Assembly: GCA_026770025.1 (NCBI GenBank)
Contig: JAMXDE010000008.1
Span: 2,170,001 to 2,234,000, forward strand
Source of the DNA: Craspedostauros australis
Lineage: Eukaryota > Bacillariophyta > Bacillariophyceae > Mastogloiales > Achnanthaceae
Reading direction: 5' to 3'
Length of the DNA: 64,000 bases
Positions 10,613 to 20,960 of this stretch are shown piece after piece. The notes under the pieces are model-generated. The model had not been told where the DNA came from. It worked only from the letters and a program-made list of their open reading frames with translations, and did not search any database. Each line of letters starts with the position of its first letter. Position 1 is the first letter of the stretch. Both the position numbers and the translations under genes were made by a program.

Positions 10613-13600
10613 ATGCTGAGGAAGCAAAAAGGCCAACTGCGAATAGGACTACAAAACTTCGGGGGGCTAGGAAGACGACCAGGGGACGTGGATGAAGGAC
10701 TGAAGCAATGGATGAACGAAGGGGAATTTGATGTATTCGGGATCACGGAAGTCAACGTGGATTGGAGAACGACGACGACGGAACACTCGCTCAAAGGAAG
10801 AATCAAGGAGTGGTGGCCAACCGGCACATCGGTGGCCAGAACCGCAAACAACCAAACCAACGAGCCAACGTACAGCAAACAATGGGGCGGGGTGGCGATG
10901 ATAAGCCGGTTCCAGGCAGCAATAAGAATCATGGAGCAAGGCGAAGATGCAACGCGACTGGGCAGGTGGGTATGGCAACGGTACCGAGGGGCGAACCAAC
11001 AAACACTCCGGGTAGCAACGGCATATCGGCCGTGCCGACCGCGAAGCAAGGGATTTCTCAACACGCACGCACAACAGAGACGATACTTCAACGAGAGAAA
11101 CATGGAAAAGGAACCAAGGGCGGCGATGATGGAGGACCTACAAACGGAGGTGCAGAAGTGGAAGCAGAGCGGAGATCACATTATCGTGATTATGGACTGC
11201 AACGAGGACACCGACTCGACGACCATGAGGCAATTCCAATCCGCAACAGGGTTAGTGAATGTCATGGAGAAAGCAGGGGGGGATGTGCGCCGGACGCCGA
11301 CACATAGGCTGGGCAAAGTCCCGATCGACGGGATATTTGCATCCATAGCCGTGACCGTGGAAGGCGCAGGAGTGAGCGACTGGGACGAAGGGATCCAGAT
11401 GAAACAAGCAGACCACCGGTGTCTGTGGGTTGATATCAGCATGGAGGCGGTGCTTGGACAATCGATGCCGTCGTTACGAAAAGCGGTATCGAGGCGTGTC
11501 AAGACGGAGGATCCACGCATCGTACAAAAATTCAACGAGAAGTATGAAGCATACCTGAAGCAACACAAGGCGCGGAAGCGAGCGTTTCAACTGGAGAAGC
11601 AGGCGTCAGAGATGTGGACAGCGGCGATGGAGGCAGAGGCGGAAGCATTGGATCAAGTACGAGTGCAAGGGATTTGGCAGGCGGATAAGGCATGTCGAAG
11701 ATTACGCATGGGAGGCATACCGTATTCCAGAGAGTACAAGATGATCGAAGCCGCGATAGGGCTATGGAATAACATTGCACGGAAGCGACGAGGGATGAAG
11801 GTGTCGTCAACTACGATCGTGCGATTGGCCAAGAGAGCACACGAAGACCGACGAGTGAAAGAGCTAATGAGGACGGATGACGAAGGCGTACAACGAGAGC
11901 AAGAAAGAGCATACGGTAACCTCAAACAGTTTCGGGCGAGGGCAACCAAGGCAAGAGAAAATTGGCTCGACGGATTGGCGGCAGCGAGAGGGGAGAAGGA
12001 GAGACAAGACAGATCAACGCAAAGCAAGAAGATGGCAATCGGGAGGGGAGAGGCGACAGCGCAGCAACTGTACCAGCTACGACGGAAAGAAAGGGTCAGG
12101 GCCACGTACCAGCGCATACGCATGGCAACCGGAGAACAGGCGACAGCAGGGATCTCAATGGTGGTGGCGCCTGACGGCAACGGCAACTGGGTGGAGAGAA
12201 CGGGGAAAGAGGATATCGAAAAAGGATGCATGGAGGAGAACAAAAGGCGGTTCAGACAGACGGAAGAGACACCATTCATGCACGGGGAATTGGCCAGAGA
12301 GTTCGGATATCTGGGAGTGACGGAAGCAGCAGAGAAAACGCTACTGGGCCAATACGATCCAAAACCATGGATAGACGAAGGTGCCAGGAAGCTACTGCAA
12401 GGGTTGTCGTCAGTGGCGAGAAAGCAAATACCGGCAGGGATGACAACGGAAGAATTCAGAGACGGGTGGAGGAAAGCAAAGGAAGATACATCAGCAGGAC
12501 CGTCGGGATTACACTTCGGACATTTCAAAGCAATTGCAGCACACCAAAAGAATTCGGAATTTGAAGCAAGCATGACATCGATAGCCATAAAAAGCGGGTA
12601 TTCGTATCGGCGATGGCGGAAAGGCACGGACGTGGAGCTGATGAAGAAAGCGAACAGCTTCCGAGTCGACAAGCTCAGGACCATCGTGCTATTTGAAGCG
12701 GACTTCAATTTCGCCAACAAAGCTATCGGAAGGAAAGCGGCGAAACAAGCGGAACAGCAAACCGGGTTCGCAGAAGAGCAATATGGCAGCCGCAAAAGAC
12801 ACCGGGCGATTGACCATGCGCTGAACAAACAGCTCACGATGGATTGGGCACGCCAGACAAGAACACCTACGGTGGTATGCACCAACGACCTCAAGAGCTG
12901 CTATGATCGCATAGTGCACTCGGTAGCGTCGATCGGACTACAACGACAAGGGATCGCGCAATCGGAGGTGGTATGCATGTTCAGCACGCTCCAGCAACTT
13001 GAGCATTACATTCGCACAGCGTACGGGGAATCCAATGACACGTACGGTGGAAGCAAATGGGTGGTACCAATGCAGGGTATTTACCAAGGGAATGGAGCAG
13101 GCCCAGTGATATGGGCGGTAATCTCATCGCCAATACTGGAAATCATGAAAACGGAAGGGCATACAGCACGGATCGAGACAGCAGTGGAAAGAGAAGAAAT
13201 CCAAATGGTGGGGTATGCATTCGTGGACGATACGGATTTGGTCGTCAATGCACGCAAGGGCGAGGGCATACAGGAAGTCATTCAGAGGATGCAACAGAGC
13301 GTGAAATCGTGGGAGAGTCTGGCGAGAGCAACGGGCGGAGCGCTAGTGGTGGAGAAGTGCATGTGGTGGGCGATAGGATTCAAATGGGAAGAGGACGGGA
13401 CATGGAGGTACACGAGCGACGCCGAGACGCCAGCACAGCTAATGATGCGAGGGACAACCGGACTGCCACAACCCATGCCAAGAAGCGGAGTCGGACAGGC
13501 GTTCGAGACACTCGGAGTCAGACTGGCGCCGGACGGAAACGGGTCAGCCATCGAAGAAGCTCTGAAGAGTAAGGCTGCAAAATGGGTCGATCAAGTGAGA

Positions 13601-16165
13601 ACGTGGCGCATGCGCAAGGAAGATGCGGAGACAGCGATACGGACCGTACTTATGAAGAAGTTGGAGTACGTACTACCGGTGGCACAACTGTCGCGAGACC
13701 AATGCCACAAGGTGATGAGGCCAGTATGGAAGACTATGATGTCGAAGATCGGATTCAACAAAGGGTTTCCGCGAGAAATGGCCTACGCGTCGCATGAATG
13801 GCTGGGGGCAAACCTGCACGAGTTGCACACAACCCAAATAGTGGAGCACGTCAGAATGGTCATGGAGCATGGACAACGAGCGACCATGACCGGCAAGCTT
13901 CTTCGGGGGTGCATACAAGCAATGAAACTGGAAGTCGGAACAGGGCCGTCGATGTTCGAAATCGACTTTAGTCAATGGGGCTTCCTGGCAACCGACAGCT
14001 GGGTCAAGACGGTGTGGAAAGAGGTGCACGAATGCAATATCCGAGTGCGAGAGAAAACGAGCACAGCAGGACTGCTGCACGATAATGACGAATGGCTCAT
14101 GAAGGCATTTGCCCGCATCGGATACAGCAAAGCGCAGCAAGTCAGGCTCAATCGGTGCCGCATTGTCATGAAAGCGGTCAGCGTGGCGGATGTGATCGAC
14201 ACACGGAGACAGCGGGTTGTTGGCAGCCAATGGCGGAGCACATCGGGTCAGTGGAGTGGACGATGTGGAGTCCTGTGGCCGCGACAAGGGCATCTACCGA
14301 GACAGGACTGGACGCTGTGGAAGCAAGCTACCAGAAAAGTGGCGGCGGTTTCGGTACCGGCAGAGGAGTGGTGGCAAGATCAAGCCAGCGCAATCCGCAG
14401 CGAGGATGGAAGCGAAATGTGGATGAGGGAGGGCCAGACGGTGTGGAGACGATGGAAAGCGAGGCCAGGAGCAGTGCCGGGCATGGAGAGATACGAACGC
14501 ACAAGAGAAACAACACAGGACCCACCGGACGATTGGTTGGCAGTGTACGTGAGGGCGAGACGAGGAACACTTTGCGTAGCAGGAGTCAGGAGTCGAGCAC
14601 GACGGCGACGAGCAACAGGCAGTCCTAAACTCCGGCCGGCAGAGAAGTCGTGGGCAGAAGCAGCGGCGCAAGGGGCAGCGGTGGTGAGCACGGATGGGTC
14701 GTTCAAGAACGGGCGAAGTACGGCGGCGTATGCGCTCAATGTGCGGGGCCAAAGGAAAAGCTCAGTGTCAGCGGCGATGGCGGTGCAAGGGCGGCAGGAG
14801 GTCCAAAGTGCGTACCGTGCCGAGCTCGGTGGGATTATGCACGCGTTGCGACGAGTGGAAGAGGTGTTACGGAAATGTCCAGAGCAGCAGGACTGGTCAG
14901 GGGTCACCATTGTCGTGGCATGCGACAACAAGATGGCAGGCATTCACGCGGTGCAGTACACACAAGATGTGGGAACGTCGGTTCGCCACTTCGATATCTT
15001 ACGAGAGATACGGAGCATACAACGGCGGCTCCCCGTGCGACTACAGTACCAGCATGTGTACGGGCATCAGCTCGAGAGAGAACGAGGAGTGAAGAAGGAT
15101 GAGTTCACCTATTGGAATGATGACGTGGACAAGCATGCAGGCGAAGCGCACTCGGAGGATACGGAGTTCCGAGATGTGGAATGGGATCCAGCAGAGTGGT
15201 CGGTGTGGCTAGGAGCGAGGAAGGTGTGCACCGATATCTCCGAGGAGGTGCGTGACTACGTCCAAGGCCAAAGGACGGTGAGCTGGCAACGGAAAACAGG
15301 CCGGATCCAGGAAGGCCAGCCAGCGAAGGTTGCTATGCGCGGCATCACCCCGTCACGACGGAAGTGGGTGGCTAAGCATGCGTGCAGTTTCGGACCGGTG
15401 GGTCGGAACATGCGCAAGTGGAAATTTTGGACCGGCGACTTATGTCCAGTATGCAACAGCGAGGAAGAAACAACAGACCATGTGATGCAATGCCAACACC
15501 CCGCTGCCGCGACAGTACGGGATGCGGCGCTCAAGGAATGGGAGACGACGATGATGGCGGCCAGAGGGGATCCATTTATGGTTCGCGAGATGGTACGACA
15601 AGTGCGAGCGTGGTGTAATGGGCGCGAGGTTGCAATCGAAGGGGGGGTGCTACTGACAAAGGCCGTGCAGGAGCAAGCCCGCCTTGGATGGGGCATGATG
15701 GTGCGAGGACGGTGGTCCAAGCTATGGCGCAATGTGCAAGGACGCACAATGGAAGTTCATGAGCACCCAGGCACGCCAACCAATTGGGTGGCAAGAGCAA
15801 TGATGGGCCTGTGGGAAGTGCGGTGGGCAGCGTGGACAGCACGCAATAAGGTGCTGCATGAGAGCGAGGAAGTGAAAGCCGTGACGGTTGCCGCTAGAAA
15901 TACGGCAGCGGCCGTTCGGAATGAGTGGCAGAAAGGGACGGCGGGACTGCAGGGCGATGATGTGCGGTTGATGTCGGCCACCACGGAGGAGGCCGTGCGA
16001 CAACAGTCAGTGAGCAATCAAATGCTATGGGTTCGCCATGTGCAGGCGGCCAGGCAAGCAGGGTTGCGACGGCGTACACATCAGCAAGCAGGACGGCGTC
16101 GGAAACGAGGAGCAAGCGCGGCAAGGACAAGGCAGAGAAGGCGTGTCCGTCCGCGGCGCTCCTAA
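10613..16165 (+). CDS. LINE ORF2: endonuclease, reverse transcriptase, RNase H
   Basis: 1850 aa from ATG 10613; the same frame is open back to at least 10385 with no ATG. An APE/EEP endonuclease begins at residue 8 (LRIGLQNFGG), with the acidic ITEVN, MDCNED, PIDGIF and terminal ADHRCLWVDI motifs. The reverse transcriptase follows: motif A NDLKSCYDR (about residue 757), motif B GIYQGNGAGP, and catalytic FVDD (about 869). RNase H is at about 1355-1510 (STDGSF, YRAELGG, ACDN, HVYGHQ, NDDVDKHA). A CX2C...HX4C zinc knuckle (CPVCN...HVMQC) is near 1609. All catalytic signatures look intact, so the element may be competent for target-primed reverse transcription. Translation could start at 10613, by reinitiation, or by +1 frameshifting from ORF1. 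Confidence 0.93.
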   Translation: MLRKQKGQLRIGLQNFGGLGRRPGDVDEGLKQWMNEGEFDVFGITEVNVDWRTTTTEHSLKGRIKEWWPTGTSVARTANNQTNEPTYSKQWGGVAMISRFQAAIRIMEQGEDATRLGRWVWQRYRGANQQTLRVATAYRPCRPRSKGFLNTHAQQRRYFNERNMEKEPRAAMMEDLQTEVQKWKQSGDHIIVIMDCNEDTDSTTMRQFQSATGLVNVMEKAGGDVRRTPTHRLGKVPIDGIFASIAVTVEGAGVSDWDEGIQMKQADHRCLWVDISMEAVLGQSMPSLRKAVSRRVKTEDPRIVQKFNEKYEAYLKQHKARKRAFQLEKQASEMWTAAMEAEAEALDQVRVQGIWQADKACRRLRMGGIPYSREYKMIEAAIGLWNNIARKRRGMKVSSTTIVRLAKRAHEDRRVKELMRTDDEGVQREQERAYGNLKQFRARATKARENWLDGLAAARGEKERQDRSTQSKKMAIGRGEATAQQLYQLRRKERVRATYQRIRMATGEQATAGISMVVAPDGNGNWVERTGKEDIEKGCMEENKRRFRQTEETPFMHGELAREFGYLGVTEAAEKTLLGQYDPKPWIDEGARKLLQGLSSVARKQIPAGMTTEEFRDGWRKAKEDTSAGPSGLHFGHFKAIAAHQKNSEFEASMTSIAIKSGYSYRRWRKGTDVELMKKANSFRVDKLRTIVLFEADFNFANKAIGRKAAKQAEQQTGFAEEQYGSRKRHRAIDHALNKQLTMDWARQTRTPTVVCTNDLKSCYDRIVHSVASIGLQRQGIAQSEVVCMFSTLQQLEHYIRTAYGESNDTYGGSKWVVPMQGIYQGNGAGPVIWAVISSPILEIMKTEGHTARIETAVEREEIQMVGYAFVDDTDLVVNARKGEGIQEVIQRMQQSVKSWESLARATGGALVVEKCMWWAIGFKWEEDGTWRYTSDAETPAQLMMRGTTGLPQPMPRSGVGQAFETLGVRLAPDGNGSAIEEALKSKAAKWVDQVRTWRMRKEDAETAIRTVLMKKLEYVLPVAQLSRDQCHKVMRPVWKTMMSKIGFNKGFPREMAYASHEWLGANLHELHTTQIVEHVRMVMEHGQRATMTGKLLRGCIQAMKLEVGTGPSMFEIDFSQWGFLATDSWVKTVWKEVHECNIRVREKTSTAGLLHDNDEWLMKAFARIGYSKAQQVRLNRCRIVMKAVSVADVIDTRRQRVVGSQWRSTSGQWSGRCGVLWPRQGHLPRQDWTLWKQATRKVAAVSVPAEEWWQDQASAIRSEDGSEMWMREGQTVWRRWKARPGAVPGMERYERTRETTQDPPDDWLAVYVRARRGTLCVAGVRSRARRRRATGSPKLRPAEKSWAEAAAQGAAVVSTDGSFKNGRSTAAYALNVRGQRKSSVSAAMAVQGRQEVQSAYRAELGGIMHALRRVEEVLRKCPEQQDWSGVTIVVACDNKMAGIHAVQYTQDVGTSVRHFDILREIRSIQRRLPVRLQYQHVYGHQLERERGVKKDEFTYWNDDVDKHAGEAHSEDTEFRDVEWDPAEWSVWLGARKVCTDISEEVRDYVQGQRTVSWQRKTGRIQEGQPAKVAMRGITPSRRKWVAKHACSFGPVGRNMRKWKFWTGDLCPVCNSEEETTDHVMQCQHPAAATVRDAALKEWETTMMAARGDPFMVREMVRQVRAWCNGREVAIEGGVLLTKAVQEQARLGWGMMVRGRWSKLWRNVQGRTMEVHEHPGTPTNWVARAMMGLWEVRWAAWTARNKVLHESEEVKAVTVAARNTAAAVRNEWQKGTAGLQGDDVRLMSATTEEAVRQQSVSNQMLWVRHVQAARQAGLRRRTHQQAGRRRKRGASAARTRQRRRVRPRRS

Positions 16166-16400
16166 GTTCCACAACAACAGAAAAAGAGAGTGAAGTGCAA
16201 TTCGACGGCGATCGGATGCCCAGTGCGGTATGTTTTATGGCCTGTGGGAAGTGGCGCACCCGCAGTAGACCCAGGAGTGAGAGATCTAGGTGAGTCGTTC
16301 GAGCGCAGTCGGCCCGTGTGGGCTCGCTGTATGCCGGCGACGTTAAAGCTTTCGAGGCGACCCTCGTATGAGGGGATAATCAGTGCGTTATTATTATTAT

Positions 16401-16415
16401 TGTAGTAGAGTACGT
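16401..16415. repeat. LINE target-site duplication, 3' copy
   Basis: Perfect 15-bp repeat of 7584-7598, directly after the (TTA)n tail of the LINE. Confidence 0.92.
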
Positions 16416-16771
16416 GCCTCCATGAACTACCATAGTTTACATTATGCTAGGACACACCCTCACAACAGAAATGGCCGCATGGCTATTTCGTAGGACTGGC
16501 ATTCCAAGCTGCACTCACCCGAGCATGCAGCAAATGCTGTCCCCTCGTGCTGTTGGCTTCTGATGATCCGTTGCATTCAACTAACGACCATTTTTGCGGC
16601 ACCGTCCACTTCGTTTTGCCTGTTTCAACGCCGATTGCCAACCATGTCAAGTTTGCCCCATTCTCTGAACGATGCGCCACGTGTGCTTTCATGCTCAAAG
16701 CTGCGACAACTGCCTGACAGCAGAATCCATCACATCCGAATACCAGCCCCCCAACAAAATCTCATGTTGCT
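16416..16771. other. Intergenic
   Basis: About 355 bp between the LINE and the small minus-strand gene. No convincing frame. It is probably the original flank of the tRNA locus plus the 3' UTR of the next gene. Confidence 0.5.
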
Positions 16772-17164
16772 TCACATTTCCGTTCTTCCGCTCCCGCCGC
16801 CCACATGATTCTGCTTGGCAAACATCCAATCATCAACCTCCAATCCCTTCGCCAATCCGCGCAGATGATCCAACGTCTCCGCCAGCAACGCGCGATGATT
16901 GCCTTCCGAACATCGTTGGTGATCTTGATCGTCGAAGATTTGACCCATCCTCATCTGCGAATTGACAGTGGGCATGAATCCGTTATTCTGGGCCGAAGAG
17001 GACATGCGATGATGATGGTGATGGAAGGATGCAGGCGTTGCCATCGGGCTCGCCATGCCCCCGTGGTTGGGTGTGGCATGATTATTGCTTCGGTTGCCAA
17101 CGTTTGCATTGGTGTTGTTGTTGTTGATGGGGGTGGTGGTGGCACTTCTCGAGTAGAAATCCAT
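16772..17164 (-). CDS. Small Asn/His-rich hypothetical protein
   Basis: 130 aa from ATG 17164. The N-terminal two thirds is Asn/Thr/Ser/His-rich (an NNNNTNAN run, a five-His run) and probably disordered. The C-terminal 50 residues have an amphipathic helical look (HRALLAETLDHLRGLAKGLE) followed by VDDWMF, a pattern more protein-like than random. No family is recognised. It is divergently arranged with the SEM1 gene, about 660 bp away. It could be a terminal exon of a longer gene, or a fortuitous frame. Only the C-terminal helix argues for a real protein. Confidence 0.5.
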   Translation of the reverse strand: MDFYSRSATTTPINNNNTNANVGNRSNNHATPNHGGMASPMATPASFHHHHHRMSSSAQNNGFMPTVNSQMRMGQIFDDQDHQRCSEGNHRALLAETLDHLRGLAKGLEVDDWMFAKQNHVGGGSGRTEM

Positions 17165-17824
17165 GGTGTCTCGATCCTTGCTTGCCTTTTCAGGACTTTA
17201 TTCGTCTCGCAATGTGCCACGAGCAGTACGGTCAGGGCTTGATGTGACGTTGTTCGACTGGAATGGCACCTGTCTCGACGTGACGAAGGATCGGAGGTTT
17301 GTCTTGCTTGTTTGTCCGAAAGGTTGGTGCTTGGGAACGCGTATGTGTCCAGAAGATGCACAGTTCTTCCCTTGTTGCATCTGCGTCTGCGTACTCGTAC
17401 GATTGTGTGCGAGTATGATCTGATCTGCGTGCCAACTTCAATTGTTGTCGATGCCTCTCATGACGTCCCTCTGATTTTGTGTTCCAAAGTGTGGCCTGTC
17501 ATTTTTGTTTTCGTGGTGTTGGGGACAACAAAACGGCAGATTCAAATTGCGTGAGGCGCCTCTTTCGAGCGATCGTTTGAGTCGTAGACTGAACACGACG
17601 TTCCATCGGATTCTCTTTGTTTCCACAAACAACAACTGGACCGCTGCCACCAACACACAAACACTCCAACCAGCACCCGAAGCGCAAAGTTGGAACCACA
17701 ACAAGCACGAGCCACAAGATCTGTCTGTTTGCAACTGTAATAGTAAACCAAGAAAGAGAGGATACGACCCACACAAGGCCATCAACGATCAACCCCGAGG
17801 AACGGATCACAACGAGAAAGGAAG
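17165..17824. other. Intergenic between divergent genes
   Basis: About 660 bp, presumably a shared promoter region for the Asn-rich protein (-) and SEM1 (+). The SEM1-proximal part is CA/A-rich, like an untranslated leader. No other gene is seen. Confidence 0.5.
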
Positions 17825-18061
17825 ATGAATACTGAGGAGAGCAAGAAGCAGGAGGACTTGACGTCCGCCACGAAGACTCCCGTGATCGAAGCCATCGAGG
17901 AGGATGACGAATTCGAGGAGTTCGAGACATCGAATTGGGGCACCAACGAAGAAGCCGCAGAGGACAATCAGCAATGGCAGGACAACTGGGATCAGGATGA
18001 CATGGACGACGATTTCACGAAGAATCTGCGTCGGGAGCTGGAACAGCACGGAGGACGTTGA
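17825..18061 (+). CDS. SEM1/DSS1, 26S proteasome lid and TREX-2 subunit
   Basis: 78 aa, close to the usual 70-90 aa of the family. The hallmark is a very acidic, intrinsically disordered chain with two acidic/aromatic blocks. The first is [14 protein letters not shown] (about residues 26-39), the ubiquitin- and BRCA2-binding type. The second is [12 protein letters not shown] short C-terminal helix, [12 protein letters not shown], follows. The order and spacing match human DSS1 and yeast Sem1 closely. Known roles are assembly of the proteasome lid, the TREX-2 mRNA export complex, and loading of recombinases through BRCA2. ATG 17825 follows an A/G-rich leader. The protein is short enough to be missed by length-filtered annotation. 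Confidence 0.95.
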   Translation: MNTEESKKQEDLTSATKTPVIEAIEEDDEFEEFETSNWGTNEEAAEDNQQWQDNWDQDDMDDDFTKNLRRELEQHGGR

Positions 18062-18590
18062 TTGATCGGAAACGATGGTGGAGACGTGGTGTCGATGTGG
18101 TGATGATGTGGTGTGGACATAATGGAATGAAGTCATCCACTCGACTTGTACAGGAATGGACATGGATTGCGATATCGCTGCCATCAACAAGCATACGGGT
18201 ATTCACACCCGCACTCGGCATCGTGGTTGTACTCTGTGGAAAGAGAGGCTTCTCCAGCATGACATGCCACACGATGATCCCATTCAATCATCTCAAGCAT
18301 GGAACCAGCAAGAGATCATGAGGAAAGCACGGAGGAGTCACTTCCAGTTGGATAGCCTACAAATGAACAACGCAATCTCAGCACAGCAACAGTGCTCAGG
18401 CGTTCGTTTCGCAACAGATCAGATAGCTCTACCAGTAGTAGAGAGTATTCATTTCCCTATCATACCTATCGTACCTATTGCGACAGGTTTACCCCAATTT
18501 TACTCCTCAAGTTCATTCTTCTTCTTCTCCCCCCTCCCTCGTTGAGTGTCCGCGAGCTTGGTCTCGTTCACGGCAAATTCTCCCACTGTT
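18062..18590. other. Intergenic between convergent genes
   Basis: About 530 bp between the SEM1 stop and the stop of the 789-aa gene, likely both 3' untranslated regions. A CT-rich stretch lies near 18510-18545. No gene is supported. Confidence 0.55.
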
Positions 18591-20960
18591 TCATCGGAAG
18601 CACAGCAGGTTGATCGGTCTCTTCTTGTTGCAGCCGGGCGAACCGATCCAAATCTCATTCCATCGCGTTGGGAATAGAACGAGAAGGTACGGAGGCTTGT
18701 GGCTGTTGAATTTCTTGCGTCTGATAATCACAACCTCCACCTCGCCGCAAGATAATTGCAGCTTCCGTCTATTCTTCACCGTGGCGAGTAGATCCAGGAA
18801 TTCGGGATCAATTCTGGCGACTGGGCGATCCGGTTCAAAGAATATCACGCGATTGAGGATGTAGTTGGCGGTGAACCGGTTGTCTCGCGCATTTTCGTTG
18901 AACGGTGCCACCATGAAATTGTGTCCGAACAGAATGGTGGCAATGCATTCCTGCAGCCTGTACTGAGGCGGGACACGGCGCTCACCAAACAGAGGCGGGG
19001 CCTTGCTTTTCGACGTCCGGAACCACCACGTGTCTCGTCGCTGAGAGCCTTTGGGGAAGGGGAGGTTGCATGGGTCCAAGTTCACCAAGCTTTCACCACC
19101 GCGTGAGCTGTACGCGGCAGATAGCTCCTTGGCGAGTGTGGCCCACAGGTTGTTGTCATGAGCTGTCAGAGTGACTGGATCTGACACCAAGGGTTCTGCA
19201 TCGTCGAGAGTCATGACGAACTCGCGATGGAATCTCTCTGGAATGCGACTGTGACCGTGACTCTGGGCGTGGCTGTGGCTCTGCGTGTGGCTGTGACTTG
19301 ACTTCGTTCTTCCGCTACTCAATGGACGATCGATACGATCACCTGGGGTCAGGCATTGCGCGTCACGCTTGAAAGCTGAGGACTCGGGCGTTTGGGGCGA
19401 CACTTCTTTGTGGCTGTTGGCCTGCATGTATGCGCCTGGCACTGGCGGCGACCTGGGCTGCTGCTGATGTTGGTGCTGGAGCTCCCGTGACCGGTGTTCG
19501 TGCTGATGTTGGTGACGCTGCGGATGATGTCCAGTCTGATCCATACTTGTACGTCGAGGGATGGGAGCAAATGATACCGAAGGCTTGTCTTTTCGTTGGT
19601 TGCCTTGCGCGTGGCGCCCAGTGCCGTCAGTTGGTGCACGTGCGAATACTTGCCGTTGAAGTTGACCTTTCTCCAGCAACGCCACAGACTCGTCATCAGA
19701 CCAAGGCTCCGGTGGCGGAGGGCTGTTCTGTGTGGATAGGTTGTCATCCACGAAGGTTGTTGGAGGTACCGCCAATCGATCGTTCATCCCCTGCTGAAGC
19801 TGAAGCAAGTGCTTCAGTCTCTTGGGTTCTGAGGATCTTGGACTTGCCACCTTTTGCCCATCCATCCGCAATGGCTTCGCTTCCTTGGTGCCAACAGCCA
19901 TAAGTTGGTTAGGCATGGCCGAGTCCTGATGTTTCATGCTCTCGTTTGTGCCTGTGCCTGTGCTTGTGCTCTTGTTCTTGTTTACGTCTTGCATGTGGGA
20001 GGACGGATGTACGTTCACACGGGATGGATGAGGCGCCCCTGCTGGAAGAATGGACAGGGGATCGTTATCGGATCGTCGCCGCTTGAAAGAAGGTTCGTCC
20101 AGCTTCGACTCTTCTCCCATCAGCAGCTTGCGACACCCTGTGATGGGCTCCATTTTGACCGATGTCAGCATGCTCGTGGCTTTCACTTGGATGTCAGCAC
20201 TCACCATTGTCTGTGGAATCGGCGGTCCTGTCATTGACTCCACGTTGCCAGTTGGACCGTGAGGAAGCCTGACACTGCTGGGCATCGCCCGACCGAGAGG
20301 TGGGATCGAAGATGAAAGAACTGCAACAGGAGCAGGCTCCATCGGATCCGCATCGATGGCAATGACGGGCTCGGGACGTGGGAGATTTTTCCCGGCGGAT
20401 AGCACAGGCTCGGGACGCACCGTGCTCTCGGCAACCTCCGCCTCCGCCCCCACTCCTCTGGCACCATTGCTTGCTGCTCCAGCAGCAGGAGCATTCGTTC
20501 CATCCGCACCCACGGGGCGCTGCAAAGCCGCGCTCGGAACGACTCCCATGGGCATCGGGATTGGGGCCAACATTTGCGCTGGCATGGGCGCTGAGACGGG
20601 CGTCGGAATCGATACTGACATGGGCACCAGATCGTCCCTGTAGATGTACGGATCGCCACCGGAGTAGATGTCATCATCGAAGTTGGTCCATTGGAAGTCG
20701 GGCGGCAACGTGGACGCTTGGTACCATTCGCGGAAGGTTCGCAGATCGAACTTGTCTGGGCGCTTGAGCTCGTAGATCTCCAATGCATCGTCGGACATTT
20801 GCTCGTCGTACGACAGGTACTTCTTGAGCCGGTTCCACAGAGACTTCTCCGTCTTGCAGCGGGTGAAGAAGTTGAGGAAGCGCTCGGAACCATCATTCGA
20901 CAAACAGACCACATCGAAGATGGGCTGCATCTTTGCGGCCACATTGATTGATGTCTCCAT
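18591..20960 (-). CDS. Hypothetical 789-aa protein, folded ends and disordered middle
   Basis: Starts at ATG 20960. Three regions are visible. Residues 1-115 look globular: acidic/aromatic, with segments such as FLNFFTRCKTEKSLWNRL and FDLRTFREWYQ. Residues 115-590 are low complexity: Pro/Met/Ala-rich, then Ser- and His/Gln-rich with alternating HSH repeats near 560. Residues 590-789 look globular again, with hydrophobic/basic segments (TWWFRTSKSK, YILNRVIFFEPDRP, VEVVIIRRKKF). No catalytic motif, signal peptide or membrane span is seen, and I do not recognise the family. The composition would fit a nuclear regulatory or scaffold protein, but that is a guess. A GAA/TTC microsatellite lies in its upstream leader. 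Confidence 0.75.
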   Translation of the reverse strand: METSINVAAKMQPIFDVVCLSNDGSERFLNFFTRCKTEKSLWNRLKKYLSYDEQMSDDALEIYELKRPDKFDLRTFREWYQASTLPPDFQWTNFDDDIYSGGDPYIYRDDLVPMSVSIPTPVSAPMPAQMLAPIPMPMGVVPSAALQRPVGADGTNAPAAGAASNGARGVGAEAEVAESTVRPEPVLSAGKNLPRPEPVIAIDADPMEPAPVAVLSSSIPPLGRAMPSSVRLPHGPTGNVESMTGPPIPQTMVSADIQVKATSMLTSVKMEPITGCRKLLMGEESKLDEPSFKRRRSDNDPLSILPAGAPHPSRVNVHPSSHMQDVNKNKSTSTGTGTNESMKHQDSAMPNQLMAVGTKEAKPLRMDGQKVASPRSSEPKRLKHLLQLQQGMNDRLAVPPTTFVDDNLSTQNSPPPPEPWSDDESVALLEKGQLQRQVFARAPTDGTGRHAQGNQRKDKPSVSFAPIPRRTSMDQTGHHPQRHQHQHEHRSRELQHQHQQQPRSPPVPGAYMQANSHKEVSPQTPESSAFKRDAQCLTPGDRIDRPLSSGRTKSSHSHTQSHSHAQSHGHSRIPERFHREFVMTLDDAEPLVSDPVTLTAHDNNLWATLAKELSAAYSSRGGESLVNLDPCNLPFPKGSQRRDTWWFRTSKSKAPPLFGERRVPPQYRLQECIATILFGHNFMVAPFNENARDNRFTANYILNRVIFFEPDRPVARIDPEFLDLLATVKNRRKLQLSCGEVEVVIIRRKKFNSHKPPYLLVLFPTRWNEIWIGSPGCNKKRPINLLCFR

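Larger units (their letters stand above)
7599..16400 (+). mobile_element. Full-length non-LTR retrotransposon (LINE)
   Basis: An 8.8-kb element bounded by a perfect 15-bp target-site duplication. It has a 139-bp 5' leader, ORF1 (7738-10455), ORF2 (open from 10385, first ATG 10613, ends 16165), and a 3' UTR of about 220 bp ending in a short (TTA)n tail at 16388-16400. ORF2 carries APE-type endonuclease, reverse transcriptase, RNase H and a terminal zinc-knuckle region, so this is a structurally complete, probably recent insertion. An RNase H domain and a simple-repeat tail instead of poly(A) recall I-like LINEs, but clade assignment needs an RT phylogeny. The insertion point is about 106 bp downstream of the tRNA-Ala gene, in the same orientation. 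Confidence 0.93.
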
